The notes beneath the pieces were generated by a model, which saw only the letters and a list, made by a program, of their open reading frames with translations, was not told where the DNA came from and did no database searches. A stretch of DNA of 64,000 bases from Eriocheir sinensis (lineage: Eukaryota; Arthropoda; Malacostraca; Decapoda; Varunidae). Position numbers and translations under genes: made by a program. The stretch covers positions 6,366,655 to 6,430,654 of the forward strand of contig NC_066577.1 of NCBI RefSeq assembly GCF_024679095.1. The letters are read 5' to 3'. Each line of letters begins with the position of its first letter. The first letter of the stretch is position 1. Positions 10,478 to 21,874 of the stretch are shown one piece after another.

Positions 10478-11195
10478 CGAGTTCTAATGAGTGTTCTTTA
10501 AGGTTCACGGTACAGAAGAAGGCTCAGACTACCACCAGGGTCATAAAACTACCCCTGGAAATGCCCTAAACTCCCTCGAAAGACTAGTAAATTACGTGTT
10601 CTAATGAGTGTTCTTTTAGGTTCACGGTACAGAAGAAGGCTCAGACTACCACCAGGGTCATGAAACTACCCCTGGAAATGCCCTAAACTCCCTCGAAAGA
10701 CTAGTAAATTACGTGTTCTAATGAGTGTTCTTTTAGGTTCACGGTACAGAAGAAGGCTCAGACTACCACCAGGGTCATAAAACTACCCCTGGAAATGCCC
10801 TAAACTCCCACGAAAGACTAGTAAATTACGTGTTCTAATGAGTGTTCTTTTAGGTTCACGGTACAGAAGAAGGCTCAGACTACCACCAGGGTCATAAAAC
10901 TACCCCTGGAAATGCCTAACACTCCCTCGAAAGACTAGTAAATTACGTGTTCTAATGAGTGTTCTTTTAGGTTCACGGTACAGAAGAAGGCTCAGACTAC
11001 CACCAGGGTCATAAAACTACCCCTGGAAATGCCCTAAACTCCCACGAAAGACTAGTAAATTACGTGTTCTAATGAGTGTTCTTTTAGGTTCACGGTACAG
11101 AAGAAGGCTCAGACTACCACCAGGGTCATAAAACTACCCCTGGAAATGCCCTAAACTCCCACGAAAGCCTAGTAGATTACGTGTTCTTGGGTGCA
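10478..11195 (+). repeat. ~116-bp tandem array, 6 copies (variant of 105-bp satellite)
   Basis: Same core as the 105-bp satellite (ggttcacggtacagaagaag, cctggaaatgcc), but each unit starts with ttctaatgagtgttcttt and ends actagtaaattacgtg. The start word and the final gtgttcttgggt match the outer boundaries of the 105-bp arrays elsewhere, so here whole cassettes are repeated. The region 11195-11424 after it holds no recognisable feature. Confidence 0.82.
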
Positions 11196-11424
11196 GAGAT
11201 GCTTAAGAGTATGGCCCTAAACCCTCGGCCTCAGCACTGCCTCCCGCCTGGACACACCCCTGCATCTCTGCCCGCCAACCTTTCCTTCCTCTAAGCTAGA
11301 AGTATGCTGCTTACAACTGGTGGCTAAGAAGGGTGACTGCTCCATGACCTTGCTTTTCACTACATGTATGGAGTGTATTAAGACACTTCTCCACCCCTGT
11401 TGCCAGACATCATACTCAGGGCTG

Positions 11425-12035
11425 GTTTCTGACACCTAACTATTGCCAAGAAACATCGGGAAAGTTTTGGATGATTATGCCGGAGAGAGACAGACGGGGG
11501 AAGGAATTATAGGAGAAGGGAACAGACCCCAGGAGACAGGAAAAAGTTGGAAAGTTTCGTTTAGTCGGCGCAACATCCGTGGTCATATGCCGGAGGGAGA
11601 CAGAAGGGGAAGGAATTATAGGAGAAGGGAACAGACCCCAGGAGACAGGAAAAAGTTGGAAAGTTTTGTTTAGTGGGTGCAACATCTGTGGTCATATGCC
11701 GGAGAGAGACAGAAGGGGAAGGAATTATAGGAGAAGGGAACAGACCCCAGGAGACAGGAAAAAGTTGGAAAGTTTCGTTTAGTCGGCGCAACATCCATGG
11801 TCATATGCCGGAGAGAGACAGAAGGGGAAGGAATTATAGAAGGGAACAGACCCCAGGAGATGGGACACAACCCCTGATTAATACCTGGTACCCATTCACT
11901 GCTAGGGGGTGGACAGGGGCGTTGGGTATCGGAAAAGCCACACAAATTTTTCCACTCCGCCCGGGAATCGAACCCGGGCTCTCTCTGTTGTGAGGCGAGT
12001 GTGCTAACCACTGGGTGAGCAGAGAGGGGCCCAAA
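11425..12035 (-). mobile_element. tRNA-derived SINE with tandemly repeated tail
   Basis: Minus strand: tRNA-like head (A-box region CCCAGTGGTTAGCAC, B box GGGTTCGATTCCC) at 12032-11955, then a body with gtaccaggtattaatcagg, then a tail with gcatatgaccacgg. The tail unit of about 113 bp is repeated four times. The related copy at 57880-58135 has one tail unit. At 11425-11462 the sequence tttctgacacctaactattg matches the TTGCCA-ended MITE at 36084, so the far edge abuts another element. Confidence 0.7.
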
Positions 12036-12179
12036 AACCACCACAACCTAATTGACAGCTGTGTATTAGTCCAGTCACAAGGAATTCAGAGTTGTGAAGA
12101 GTGCAGTCTTGTGTTAACAGTGGATTGTGTTCATGGTAAAGAAATGAAGCCAATGCCATTAAGACGCTGCTTGTATTAA

Positions 12180-12536
12180 AATGCAATACAAGTGAAGGGA
12201 TATCCAGCACACCAATACCACATGGGAAACACCCCACTATTCACCACAGAGGCAGAGAATGACCTGGGAGTGTATGTTACCAGGCTACCAGTGAAGGGAT
12301 ATCCAGCACACCAATACCACATGGGAAACACTCCACTATTCACCACAGAGGCAGAGAAAGACCTGGGAGTGTATGTTACCAGGCTACCAGTGAAGGGATA
12401 TCCAGCACACCAATACCACATGGGAAACACTCCACTATCCACCACAGAGGCAGAGAAAGACCTGGGAGTGTATGTTACCAGGCTACCAGTGAAGGGATAT
12501 CCAGCACACCAATACCACACGGGAAACACTCATTGA
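12180..12536 (+). repeat. 99-bp satellite (array 2), ~3.5 copies
   Basis: Same 99-bp unit as at 4755-5890. It starts mid-unit after aatgcaatacaa and stops at gggaaacactcattgataat. The 12537-12690 spacer is unremarkable. Confidence 0.85.
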
Positions 12537-12700
12537 TAATCTTACTTACCGTTTCCGGACTTCCCTCAGCCACGTAGGGCAGGGCAAGGGAAGGATAGGC
12601 TAGGGCAGGGCTAATCAACTGGTCGCCCACTTTCTGAATCTGGACTTTCTGGGTGTTGTGGCTCGACCTCAGGCTGCAGGGGTAGAAATAACAAGGTTAA

Positions 12701-12896
12701 CCCAGTAGCTGCGGGGATCATGATTCTTAACCCGGTAGCAGCAAGGATCGTGTTTTTTAAAGGTCCTTCCCTCTAAGCCAGAAAAATGAGAAAAAATCAT
12801 CACTCACGCAAACCATTTCATAATATACATCAACGCATTTGTTATCAATTTACGCATCATCTATTTATGGGGTTTTACATCATGGCAAAAATTTGG
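12701..12896. mobile_element. Left part of a TTAA element, interrupted by satellite
   Basis: TTAA (12697-12700) followed by CCCAGTAGCTGCGGGG, then a second TTAA at 12727-12730 with CCCGGTAGCAGCAAGG. The body matches the element at 7341-7991 (ctctaagccagaaaaatgag, aaccatttcataata, aaaatttggcc). It switches abruptly into the 99-bp satellite at 12897. Confidence 0.65.
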
Positions 12897-15486
12897 CCAG
12901 AGAAAGACCTGGGAGTGTATGTTACCAGGCTACCAGTGAAGGGATATCCAGCACACCAATACCTCATGGGAAACACTCCACTATCCACCACAGAGGCAGA
13001 GAAAGACCTGGGAGTGTATGTTACCAGGCTACCAGTGAAGGGATATCCAGCACACCAATACCACATGGGAAACACTCCACTATCCACCACAGAGGCAGAG
13101 AAAGACCTGGGAGTGTATGTTACCAGGCTACCAGTGAAGGGATATCCAGCACACCAATACCTCATGGGAAACACTCCACTATCCACCACAGAGGCAGAGA
13201 AAGACCTGGGAGTGTATGTTACCAGGCTACCAGTGAAGGGATGTCCAGCACACCAATACCACATGGGAAACACTCCACTATCCACCACAGAGGCAGAGAA
13301 AGACCTGGGAGTGTATGTTACCAGGCTACCAGTGAAGGGATATCCAGCACACCAATACCACATGGGAAACACTCCACTATCCACCACAGAGGCAGAGAAA
13401 GACCTGGGAGTGTATGTTACCAGGCTACCAGTGAAGGGATATCCAGCACACCAATACCACATGGGAAACATTCCACTATCCACCAGAGAGGCAGAGAAAG
13501 ACCTGGGAGCGTATGTTACCAAGCTACCAGTGAAGGGATATCCAGCACACCAATACCACATGGGAAACACTCCACTACCCACCACAGAGGCAGAGAAAGA
13601 CCTGGGAGTGTATGTTACCAGGCTACCAGTGAAGGGATATCCAGCACACCAATACCACATGGGAAACACTCCACTATCCACCACAGAGGCAGAGAAAGAC
13701 CTGGGAGTGTATGTTACCAGGCTACCAGTGAAGGGATATCCAGCACACCAATACCACATGGGAAACACTCCACTATCCACCACAGAAGCAGAGAAAGACC
13801 TGGGAGTGTATGTTACCAGGCTACCAGTGAAGGGATATCCAGCACACCAATACCACATGGGAAACACTCCACTATCCACCACAGAGGCAGAGAAAGACCT
13901 GGGAGTGTATGTTATCAGGCTACCAGTGAAGGGATATCCAGCACAACAATACCACATGGGAAACACTCCACTACCCACCACAGGGGCAGAGAAGGACCTG
14001 GGAGTGTATGTTACCAGGCTCCCAGTGAAGGGATATCCAGCACACCAATACCACATGGGAAACACTCCACTACCCACCACAGAGGCAGAGAATGACCTGG
14101 GAGTGTATATTACCAGGCTACCAGTGAAGGGATATCCAGCACACCAATACCACATGGGAAACACTCCACTATCCACCACAGAGGCAGAGAAAGACCTGGG
14201 AGTGTATGTTACCAGGCTACCAGTGAAGGGATATCCAGCATGCCAATACCACATGGGAAACACTCCACTACCCACCACAGGGGCAGAGAAAGACCTGGGA
14301 GTGTATGTTACCAGGCTACCAGTGAAGGGATATCCAGCATGCCAATACGACATGGGAAACACTCCACTACCCACCACAGAGGCAGAGAAAGACCTGGGAG
14401 TGTATGTTACCAGGCTACCAGTGAAGGGATATCCAGCACACCAATACCACATGGGAAACACTCCACTATCCACCACAGGGGCAGAGAAAGACCTGGGAGC
14501 GTATGTTACCAGGCTACCAGTGAAGGGATATCCAGCACACCAATACCACATGGGAAACACTCCACTATCCACCACAGAGGCAGAGAAAGACCTGGGAGCG
14601 TATGTTACCAGGCTACCAGTGAAGGGATATCCAGCACACCAATACAACATGGGAAACACTCCACTCACCACCACAGGGGCAGAGAAAGACCTGGGAGTGT
14701 ATGTTACCAGGCTACCAGTGAAGGGATATCCAGCACACCAATACCACATGGGAAACACTCCACTATCCACCACAGAGGCAGAGAAAGACCTGGGAGTGTA
14801 TGTTACCAGGCTACCAGTGAAGGGATATCCAGCACACCAATACCACATGGGAAACACTCCACTACCCACCACAGGGGCAGAGAAAGACCTGGGATTGTAT
14901 GTTACCAGGCTACCAGTGAAGGGATATCCAGCACACCAATACCACATGGGAAACACTCCACTACCCACCACAGAGGCAGAGAAAGACCTGGGAGTGTATG
15001 TTACCAGTGAAGGGATATCCAGCACACCAATACCACATGGGAAACACTCCACTATCCACCACAGAGGCAGAGAAAGACCTGGGAGTGTATGTTACCAGGC
15101 TACCAGTGAAGGGATATCCAGCACACCAATACCACATGGGAAACACTCCACTATCCACCACAGAGGCAGAGAAAGACCTGGGAGTGTATGTTACCAGGCT
15201 ACCAGTGAAGGGATATCCAGCATGCCAATACCACTTGGGAAACACTCCACTACCCACCACAGAGGCAGAGAAAGACCTGGGAGTGTATGTTACCAGGCTA
15301 CCAGTGAAGGGATATCCAGCACACCAATACCACATGGGAAACACTCCACTACCCACCACAGAGGCAGAGAAAGACCTGGGAGTGTGTGTTACCAGGCTAC
15401 CAGTGAAGGGATATCCAGCACACCAATACCACATGGGAAACACTCCACTACCCACCACAGGGGCAGAGAATGACCTGGGAGCAAGG
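12897..15486 (+). repeat. 99-bp satellite (array 3), ~26 copies
   Basis: Largest 99-bp array. It reads through as an 895-codon frame of [24 protein letters not shown] units on the plus strand and as a [23 protein letters not shown] frame on the minus strand. Changes among units fall in all codon positions and one unit is shortened near 15003, shifting the frame. It ends at gcaagg followed by TTAA (15487-15490). Not considered a gene. Confidence 0.88.
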
Positions 15487-15524
15487 TTAATGCCAGTAAA
15501 AGCCACAGGAATGAGTGTTACATG

Positions 15525-16830
15525 ACCTTTAATCTTCATATCACTACACCTTTGCTATTCATAACACTGGAAGGAACTTATAACCTACCGATGATAACAT
15601 AAATACATACACCACTTTGGAATGAGTGACGCACTGCACCGACGTGGAATGTGCTTGGCACCCTTGCCTTTGAGCGATTAATACCTTTGTAAGGCTGGAC
15701 AAGGTGCCTGGTAGTTTAACCCTTTCATTGCTAAACGTTCGCAGTGAGTGTTAGGCGTATTTGGTGGTGGTGCTAAATGCTTGCTGTGAGCTCCACCCGC
15801 ACCCAAATTTCCCGCGTATGGGAGTGTTCCAACATTAATTCTCACAACACAGTATTGCCAATTGAGTGTGTTCTTCACTAAATTTGGTGGAAAATCATAC
15901 CAGCCCTTCACCTGTCACCTGATGGATTCTTTGACCAAATAGTTGTAAATATTGCAGTTGGTAATACCCCCTTGCCAGAATCTGAAGGAGAGATGTCCAC
16001 AGTTCCCTCAATATGGCTGATCATCCCACACGTACCGACGTAAGTGTTAACATTCAACACTCCCTGAACGTGCATGTACATTCGCAGGAGAGGCATACAT
16101 AACCAACTCCTATAGATCTGGACCTCCTCTTTCCATTGGTGTTTTTGGTTTTTAGCTGTGATGAATAGTGTTTGAGATACAGAGGTTAAAAGAGACCCCC
16201 AATTGGGCTGCCTGAATGCGCCTGAGGGGATAGTCACGTCCCGTCCCGCGCGCAAGGAAAGGGTTAATGCACTCACTGATGTGTGATTACTGATCCCATA
16301 AAATTGACATGAAAGTGGCATTGACAACACAGTAGCTACACTGGGCCCAAGAACTTTAGCAAAGCTTTAATTGTTTTTCTCAAAACTACTTCAAAATGAA
16401 CAAACTTATTTTTTGCTTTTATCGTCCGCATGATTTTCAAGAAACTTTAGGACATACAAGATTATATATCGTACTAAAATTTGACAAGATATTTTTTTGA
16501 AAAATGGCATAGTTTCCAAATATGGAAAACTTTTCCAGAATAGATTTCAAAAATTATTTTTTTTACTGACTGACAAAAAGTTTACAATAAAACATCTTGA
16601 CAAATTGAAAGAATAACAATGAATTATCAGATGTGCGCGTCACAGGAAACTCAGTAAAAAAATGGCTGAGAAAAATTCATTCAAAATTTTCATAAAAACA
16701 ACGAAAAATAATTTTCTTAATTTTTCATTTCATCTGATCAGCTTGAAATTTTCATATGATGACAAAGGTACTAATGTATACAACATACATATTATTAATG
16801 ACCACAGATGCAATTTTAGTCCACGGCGGA
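15525..16830. repeat. Segmental duplication, copy at ZnF gene 2
   Basis: The words tttgctattcataacactgg, ttggcacccttgcctttgag, gatgtgtgattactgatccc and the AT-rich stretch around 16340-16830 recur in the same order at 19376-20126, downstream of ZnF gene 3. The copy here carries extra sequence at about 15720-16265, missing from the other. No gene is supported. Confidence 0.75.
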
Positions 16831-16838
16831 CGTTCCCC

Positions 16839-17933
16839 TTAAGTTGATTTTTTCCTGGCAAGACTTTTAACGCATATCTTGGGACGTCTCTCACTGGCGC
16901 GCTTCTTCTTCCTCTCACGCGGCGTCAAGTCCTCCTCCTCATCATTGTGTTCCAGGGTGTGCTCGTCCAGGGCGCCCTTCTCGGCAAATCCCTCCCCACA
17001 CACTTCACACTTATGATCATCCTTACTAGCGTGCAGGAGGCTGTGTTTCTTGAGGGTTCCTTTCTGAGTGAACCGCTTCCCACAAACTTCACATTCATGT
17101 TTTTTTTCACCGGTGTGCGTAAGCGCGTGGTTTTTGAGGATGCGTTTCTCGGTGAAGATTTTTCCGCACAGTTCACACTCGAACTTCCTTTCCTTAGTGT
17201 GTCGCTTGATGTGTGTGTTGAGGAACGCTTTTAGTGCGAATGTTTTGCCGCATATTTCACACTCGTGGTTTTTTTCGCCGGTGTGCTTCAGGACGTGTGC
17301 TCGGAGAGTGCCGCGCTGTGTGAACCGCTTCCCGCAAATCCCACACCCATGATTCTTCTCCCCAGTGTGTGTGCGGACGTGTGTTTTAAGTGTGCCCTTC
17401 TCCGTGAACTTCTTCCCGCAAACGTCACACTCATGGGTCTTCTCCCCATGGATAAGAGAGTGTTTGTTCAGCGTGCTCCTCTCGGAAAATCCCTTCCCGC
17501 AAACCTCACACTCAAAACTACTTTCCGCGGTGTGTCTCAGCATGTGTCTGTTGAGCAAGTTCTTCAGTCTAAACCTTTTGCCGCAGAAGTGACACTCGTG
17601 ATTCTTCTCCCCGGTGTGTATGAGGAAGTGGTTGATGAGGGTGGCTTTTTCTGTGAATCTCTTGCCGCACACCTCGCATATATGATTTTTCTCCCCGGAG
17701 TGCGTGACGGCATGTCTATTAAGTGTGTCCTTCATGGCAAATTTCTTCCCACAAACTCCACACTCGAAGTTCTTCTCACCAGTGTGTGTAAGGGTGTGTT
17801 TGGTGAGGTTACTCTTTTTGGAGAACCGTTTGCCGCACTCATAACACTCATGACCTGCTTCATCAGGTTCTAAGAGAGCAGTTGTTGCGACTACCATTGC
17901 CATGGGGTCTATTTCCACACTCTGGTCACTCAT
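16839..17933 (-). CDS. C2H2 zinc-finger protein, 11 fingers (ZnF gene 2)
   Basis: Predicted nuclear DNA-binding protein of 364 residues. Start MSDQSVEIDPMAM, aligned with the paralogs. Short acidic N-terminus (LLEPDEAG, without the DEA expansion), then 11 C2H2 fingers in CX2CX12HX3H form joined by TGEKN-type linkers. The last finger is HKCEVCGEGFAEKGALDEH, followed by an acidic EEEDLTP and a basic RERKKKRASERRPK...KSLARKKST tail that may act as nuclear localisation signal. Stop TAA directly follows KKST. The leader homologous to genes 1 and 3 lies 1.2 kb upstream (19135-19375), separated by an insertion or intron (17956-19134). Of the three it looks closest to an unmodified form. Target genes unknown. 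Confidence 0.88.
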   Translation of the reverse strand: MSDQSVEIDPMAMVVATTALLEPDEAGHECYECGKRFSKKSNLTKHTLTHTGEKNFECGVCGKKFAMKDTLNRHAVTHSGEKNHICEVCGKRFTEKATLINHFLIHTGEKNHECHFCGKRFRLKNLLNRHMLRHTAESSFECEVCGKGFSERSTLNKHSLIHGEKTHECDVCGKKFTEKGTLKTHVRTHTGEKNHGCGICGKRFTQRGTLRAHVLKHTGEKNHECEICGKTFALKAFLNTHIKRHTKERKFECELCGKIFTEKRILKNHALTHTGEKKHECEVCGKRFTQKGTLKKHSLLHASKDDHKCEVCGEGFAEKGALDEHTLEHNDEEEDLTPRERKKKRASERRPKICVKSLARKKST

Positions 17934-17955
17934 GGTTTCCTTCAGCAGTGAGTGC

Positions 17956-19134
17956 AAGGCTGTGTCTGGTGAACTTGCTCTCAGTCTCCAATCTTCTCAC
18001 ACACAAGCGTTCCCTTTCCCTTATGGCTGGAGGTTGTGGAGATTGTGGTGGTGTTTCTCCTGATCACCCCTGATCCTCACACCGGTGGCTGTCTGCTCCT
18101 GGTGTTGTGTACGTAACTGTCCTCTCTTATGGAGCTGTCCTCATACAAACTGCACATGCTCAGCTGCGGATGTATATAAACAAAGACATCTTGATAAGCA
18201 AAGCTGTACGCAGGTGTCCCCTGATAATGTGACTTGATTTACCGGATAGACTGGTCAAATTTATAGATGAAATAGTGCCTTTGCAGTATTTTTTGTTGAA
18301 TGGTCAATATCCAGCAAGCCTTACCAGCAGCCAAAGGAGAAGTCTGATGGTTTCGTCGTGAAACAAGCGGAATGTTAAGCAAAACTTTCCCTTGTGTGGC
18401 AGTTTTGAGCTTATGGTATATCAGGCATTCAGTTATGTTGAGAAATATCCTGCTGGCAGGAGGTGGACCCTAACCACCCATATAAAAGAATGCAATCTGC
18501 CTTCAACAGTTATCACAAGAAGACAGTTTTGTTTTGAAATTAACAAGATGCTATTTCCTGTAAATTTAGCTCTGAATCACTGCACGAAGGCTGTTTAATG
18601 GCCCTTCACTTTACTTGCAAAACAGAGAATAAAACAACATGTTCTCCCATGCTGGAAAACACTGGGGGGACAGCCAGGCACATGCGACCAGATGCCTTCA
18701 CGGATCTGTGAATATAGTGGTCTGCCTTTTGTTTGTAAACAAACCAGGGACTACTCCTTACAAGGGACAGCTATGTAGACAACACCAGCCACTCAGGCTG
18801 CTGCCCGGCCCTGCAGCCTCCACTGCAACACTGCTCCTGATGTGAGGAGGCGGCAGGTCTTGCAGGAACCTCAGGGAAGCTGCAGCGGGCGGCAAGGTTC
18901 CCCGACACCACACTCAGGGACCAAGCCAGCAGGCCAGGCGCGGGATGCACCAAGGAGTCCTCAAGTCAGTGGTGCTGAGCACAGCACACTCAGGGACCAA
19001 GCCAGCAGGCCAGGCGCAGGATGCACCAAGGAGTCCTTAAGTCAGTGGTGCTGAGCACAGCACACTCAGGGACCAAGCCAGCAGGCCAGGTGCGGGATGC
19101 ACCAAGGAGTCCTCAAGTCAGTGGCAGCGAGGAT
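17956..19134. other. 1.18-kb insertion (or intron) in the ZnF gene 2 leader
   Basis: Flanked by the near direct repeat GCAGTGAGTGC (17945-17955) and GCAGCGAGTGC (19135-19145). Genes 1 and 3 have a continuous leader at this point, so this is sequence gained by gene 2 or an intron lost in the others. It contains a tandem repeat of about 83 bp, three copies, at 18905-19125 (cagggaccaagccagcagg). No coding region is recognised inside. Confidence 0.6.
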
Positions 19135-19375
19135 GCAGCGAGTGCTGGGCACAGCACCCGCCCCAGACCCTCACTTCAGCACTGGTGCCGGTGGTGGCTA
19201 CGGTGACACAGCTGAGTGCTGTCTCCTGGCGCTGAGCCCCTCGCAGCGCGGCCACCACCACTTCCTGGCATGAAGAGATGAGGTGTTATAGTCTGTTTCA
19301 TCCCGTCTGTCCACTCGTGATCGTGGATGTGGCACCTGCACAATGTTAGCTCGTGATTGCATGAAGATCAACTTT
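19135..19375 (-). other. Leader homologous to the ZnF gene 1/3 5' regions
   Basis: Shares cagcacccgccccagaccct, ttcctggcatgaagagatga and ccactcgtgatcgtggatg with 9355-9520 and 21905-22065. A 15-base insert and a 1-base indel relative to those copies would break a common reading frame, which argues that it is untranslated leader or promoter. Confidence 0.6.
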
Positions 19376-20126
19376 AACTTTAATCTTCACATCACTAAAC
19401 CTTTGCTATTCATAACAATGGAAGGAACTTAAAACCTACCGATGATAACACAAATGCATCCACCACTTTGGAATGAGTGATGCACTGCACCGACGTGGAA
19501 TGTGCTTGGCACCCTCGCCTTTGAGCGATTAATACCTTTGTAAGGCTGGGCAAGGTGCCTGGTCCTTTAATGCACTCACTGATGTGTGATTACTGACCCC
19601 ATAAAATTGACATGAAAGTGTCATTGACAACACACAGTAGCTACACTGGGCCCAAGAACTTTAGCAAAGCTTTAATTGTGTTTTTCTCAAAACTACTTCA
19701 AAATGAACAAACTGATTTTTTGCTTTTATTGTCTGCAAGATTTTCAAGAAACTTTAGGACATATAAGAACATGTATCGTACTAAAATTTGACAAGATATT
19801 TTTTTGAAAAATGGCAGTTTCCATATATGGAAAACTTTTCCAAAATAAATTTCAAAAATTACAATTTTTTTTTTTACTGACCAACAAAAAGTTTTCAAAA
19901 AAACATCTTGACAAATTTAAAGAATAACAATGAATTATCAGATGTTCGTGTCACAGGAAACTCAGTAAAAAAATGGCTGAGAAAAATTCATTCAAAATTT
20001 TCATAAAAACAACAAAAAATATTTTTCTTTATTTTTCATTTCATCTGATCAGCTTGAAATTTTCGTATGATGACAAAGGTGCTAATATATACAATATACA
20101 AGTTATTCATGACCATAGATGCAATT
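19376..20126. repeat. Segmental duplication, copy at ZnF gene 3
   Basis: Second copy of the block at 15525-16830, in the same order and orientation. Together with the genes this shows the ZnF cluster grew by tandem duplication of several-kb units. Confidence 0.75.
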
Positions 20127-20130
20127 TTAA

Positions 20131-20697
20131 CCCGTGAAGGCCGATAAGCCCCATATAGGGCCGCGTCGCCGAAGGCCGATAGACCCCTTATGGGACAGCT
20201 ACTTTACGCGCGTATCAAAACTGCGCTAACATTGGTAACGCTGCTAATTTGGCTTGAGAAGTAGGCCTATGTCTACACTGTCGCCCCAGACCATCACCAC
20301 CTCCCCCACACACCCTACCTCAGTGTCCCATAGACTGTGTAAATATTTATTATAAAAAATCACACAGTGACTGCCCCACTATCACAGAGGGTCCAAAAAC
20401 AAACCAACAGGCCCAAAATAGACCGGGAGAAGGCCCTGGGCGCACAACAGACCGAGTCTGGCACCTCAGCAGTCCAGCCCAGCTCGGAGGGTTGCACGCA
20501 CCACCACAATCTCTAACTACTGGCGATTATTCTGAAGCACCCAGGAGGAGCTAAGCAAAAATATTTCACATGCTGATGTATTTAAATGTATACTGACAGC
20601 TAAAATTGCTTCCAGGTCATTCTGCAAGAGTTGATTTAAAGACGATCAATGCGGCTGTGGGGGGGTAGACGCGGAGGGTATCTTCGGCCTTTACGGG
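20131..20697. mobile_element. TTAA-flanked piggyBac-like MITE, 567 bp
   Basis: TTAA at 20127-20130 and 20698-20701. Ends are inverted repeats: CCCGTGAAGGCCG at left and, reverse-complemented, CCCGTAAAGGCCG at right. The paralogous site by ZnF gene 2 is unoccupied (gcaattttagtccacggcgg versus gcaatttTAA plus tcacagcgg here), so the insertion postdates the duplication and the boundaries are exact. No transposase coding is seen. Confidence 0.85.
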
Positions 20698-20701
20698 TTA
20701 A

Positions 20702-21874
20702 TCACAGCGGATGTTCCCCTTGAGTTGATTTTTTCCTGGCAAGACTTTTAACGCATATCTTGGGACGTCTCTCACTGGCGCGTTCCTCCTTCCTCTCACG
20801 CGGCGTCAAGTCCTCCTCCTCATCATTGTGTTCCAGGGTGTGTTCGTCCAAAGCGATCTTCTCGGCAAATCCCTCCCCACACACTTCACACTTATGATCA
20901 TCCTTACTAACGTGCAGGAGGCTATGTTTCGTGAGGGAGCGTTTCTCAGAGAACCGCTTCCCACAAACTTCACATTCATGTTTTTTTTCGCCGGTGTGTG
21001 TAATCGAGTGGTTTTTGAGGAGGCGTTTCTCGGTGAAGATTTTTCCGCACACATCACACTCGAATTTCCCTTCCCTAGTGTGACGTTTGATGTGTGAGTT
21101 CAGGTAACCTTTGAGCATGAATGTTTTGCCGCATATTTCACACTCATGGTTTTTCTCGCTGGTGTGCTTCTGCATGTGACCTGTGAGAGCGCTGTGCCTT
21201 ATGAATCGCTTCCCGCAAATCCCACACTCATGATTCTTCTCCCCAGTGTGTGTGCGGACGTGTGTTTTAAGTGTGCCCTTCTCCGTGAATTTCTTCCCAC
21301 AAACATCACACTCATGGGTCTTTTCCCCGTGGATAAGAGTGTGTTTGTTCAGCGTGCTCCTCTGCGAAAATCCCTTCCCGCAAACTTCACACTCAAAACT
21401 ATTTATTCTTTCCGTGGTGTGTCTGAGCATGTGTCTGTTAAGCAAGTTCTTCAGTCTAAACCTTCTGCCGCAGAAGTGACACTCGTGATTCTTCTCCCCG
21501 GTGTGTATGAGGAAGTGCTTGTTGAGGGTGGCCCTTTCCGTGAACCTCCTGCCGCACACCTCGCACACATGACTCTTCTCCCCGGAGTGTATGGCGGCAT
21601 GTCTGTTGAGTGTCTCCTTCATGGTGAATTTCTTGCCACAAACTTCACACTCATGGTTCTTCTCCTCAGTGTGTCTGCGGATGTGTTTGTTGAGGTTACT
21701 CTTTTTGGTGAACCGTTTGCCGCACTCATGACACTCGTGGCTTGCTTCATCAGCTTCATCAGCTTCATCAGCTTCATCAGCTTCAACAGCTTCATCAGGT
21801 TCATCAGGTTCTAAGAGCGAAGTTGTTGCGATTACCATTTCCAAGGGGTCTACCTCCTCAACCTGGTCACTCAT
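20702..21874 (-). CDS. C2H2 zinc-finger protein, 11 fingers (ZnF gene 3, mosaic)
   Basis: Predicted nuclear DNA-binding protein of 390 residues, start MSDQVEEVDPLEM. The acidic N-terminus has a DEADEADEA run, then 11 C2H2 fingers. Fingers 1-4 follow gene 1 (for example HIRRHTEEKNHEC, ATLNKHFLIHT). From finger 5 on, fingers and tail mostly follow gene 2 (FTEKGTLKTHVRTHT, HKCEVCGEGFAEK, EEEDLTPRERKEERASERRPK). Finger 8 keeps the gene 1 form (TFMLKGYLNSH). Finger 4 is followed by an extra ERIN insertion. It terminates KKSTQGEHPL, reading past the gene 2 TAA, where the codon here is CAA. The mosaic pattern suggests unequal crossing-over or gene conversion. The MITE at 20131-20697 lies immediately 3' of the stop. 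Upstream leader matches gene 1. Confidence 0.88.
   Translation of the reverse strand: MSDQVEEVDPLEMVIATTSLLEPDEPDEAVEADEADEADEADEASHECHECGKRFTKKSNLNKHIRRHTEEKNHECEVCGKKFTMKETLNRHAAIHSGEKSHVCEVCGRRFTERATLNKHFLIHTGEKNHECHFCGRRFRLKNLLNRHMLRHTTERINSFECEVCGKGFSQRSTLNKHTLIHGEKTHECDVCGKKFTEKGTLKTHVRTHTGEKNHECGICGKRFIRHSALTGHMQKHTSEKNHECEICGKTFMLKGYLNSHIKRHTREGKFECDVCGKIFTEKRLLKNHSITHTGEKKHECEVCGKRFSEKRSLTKHSLLHVSKDDHKCEVCGEGFAEKIALDEHTLEHNDEEEDLTPRERKEERASERRPKICVKSLARKKSTQGEHPL

Noticed and set aside
12786..15473. 895-codon plus-strand open frame and 725-codon minus-strand frame
   Set aside because: Pure 99-bp satellite. Frames stay open on both strands because the unit is 33 codons without stops; substitutions show no coding bias, and one shortened unit shifts the frame.
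12897..15486. CRISPR-like array
   Set aside because: Repeats are directly abutting without unique spacers, and the genome is eukaryotic.
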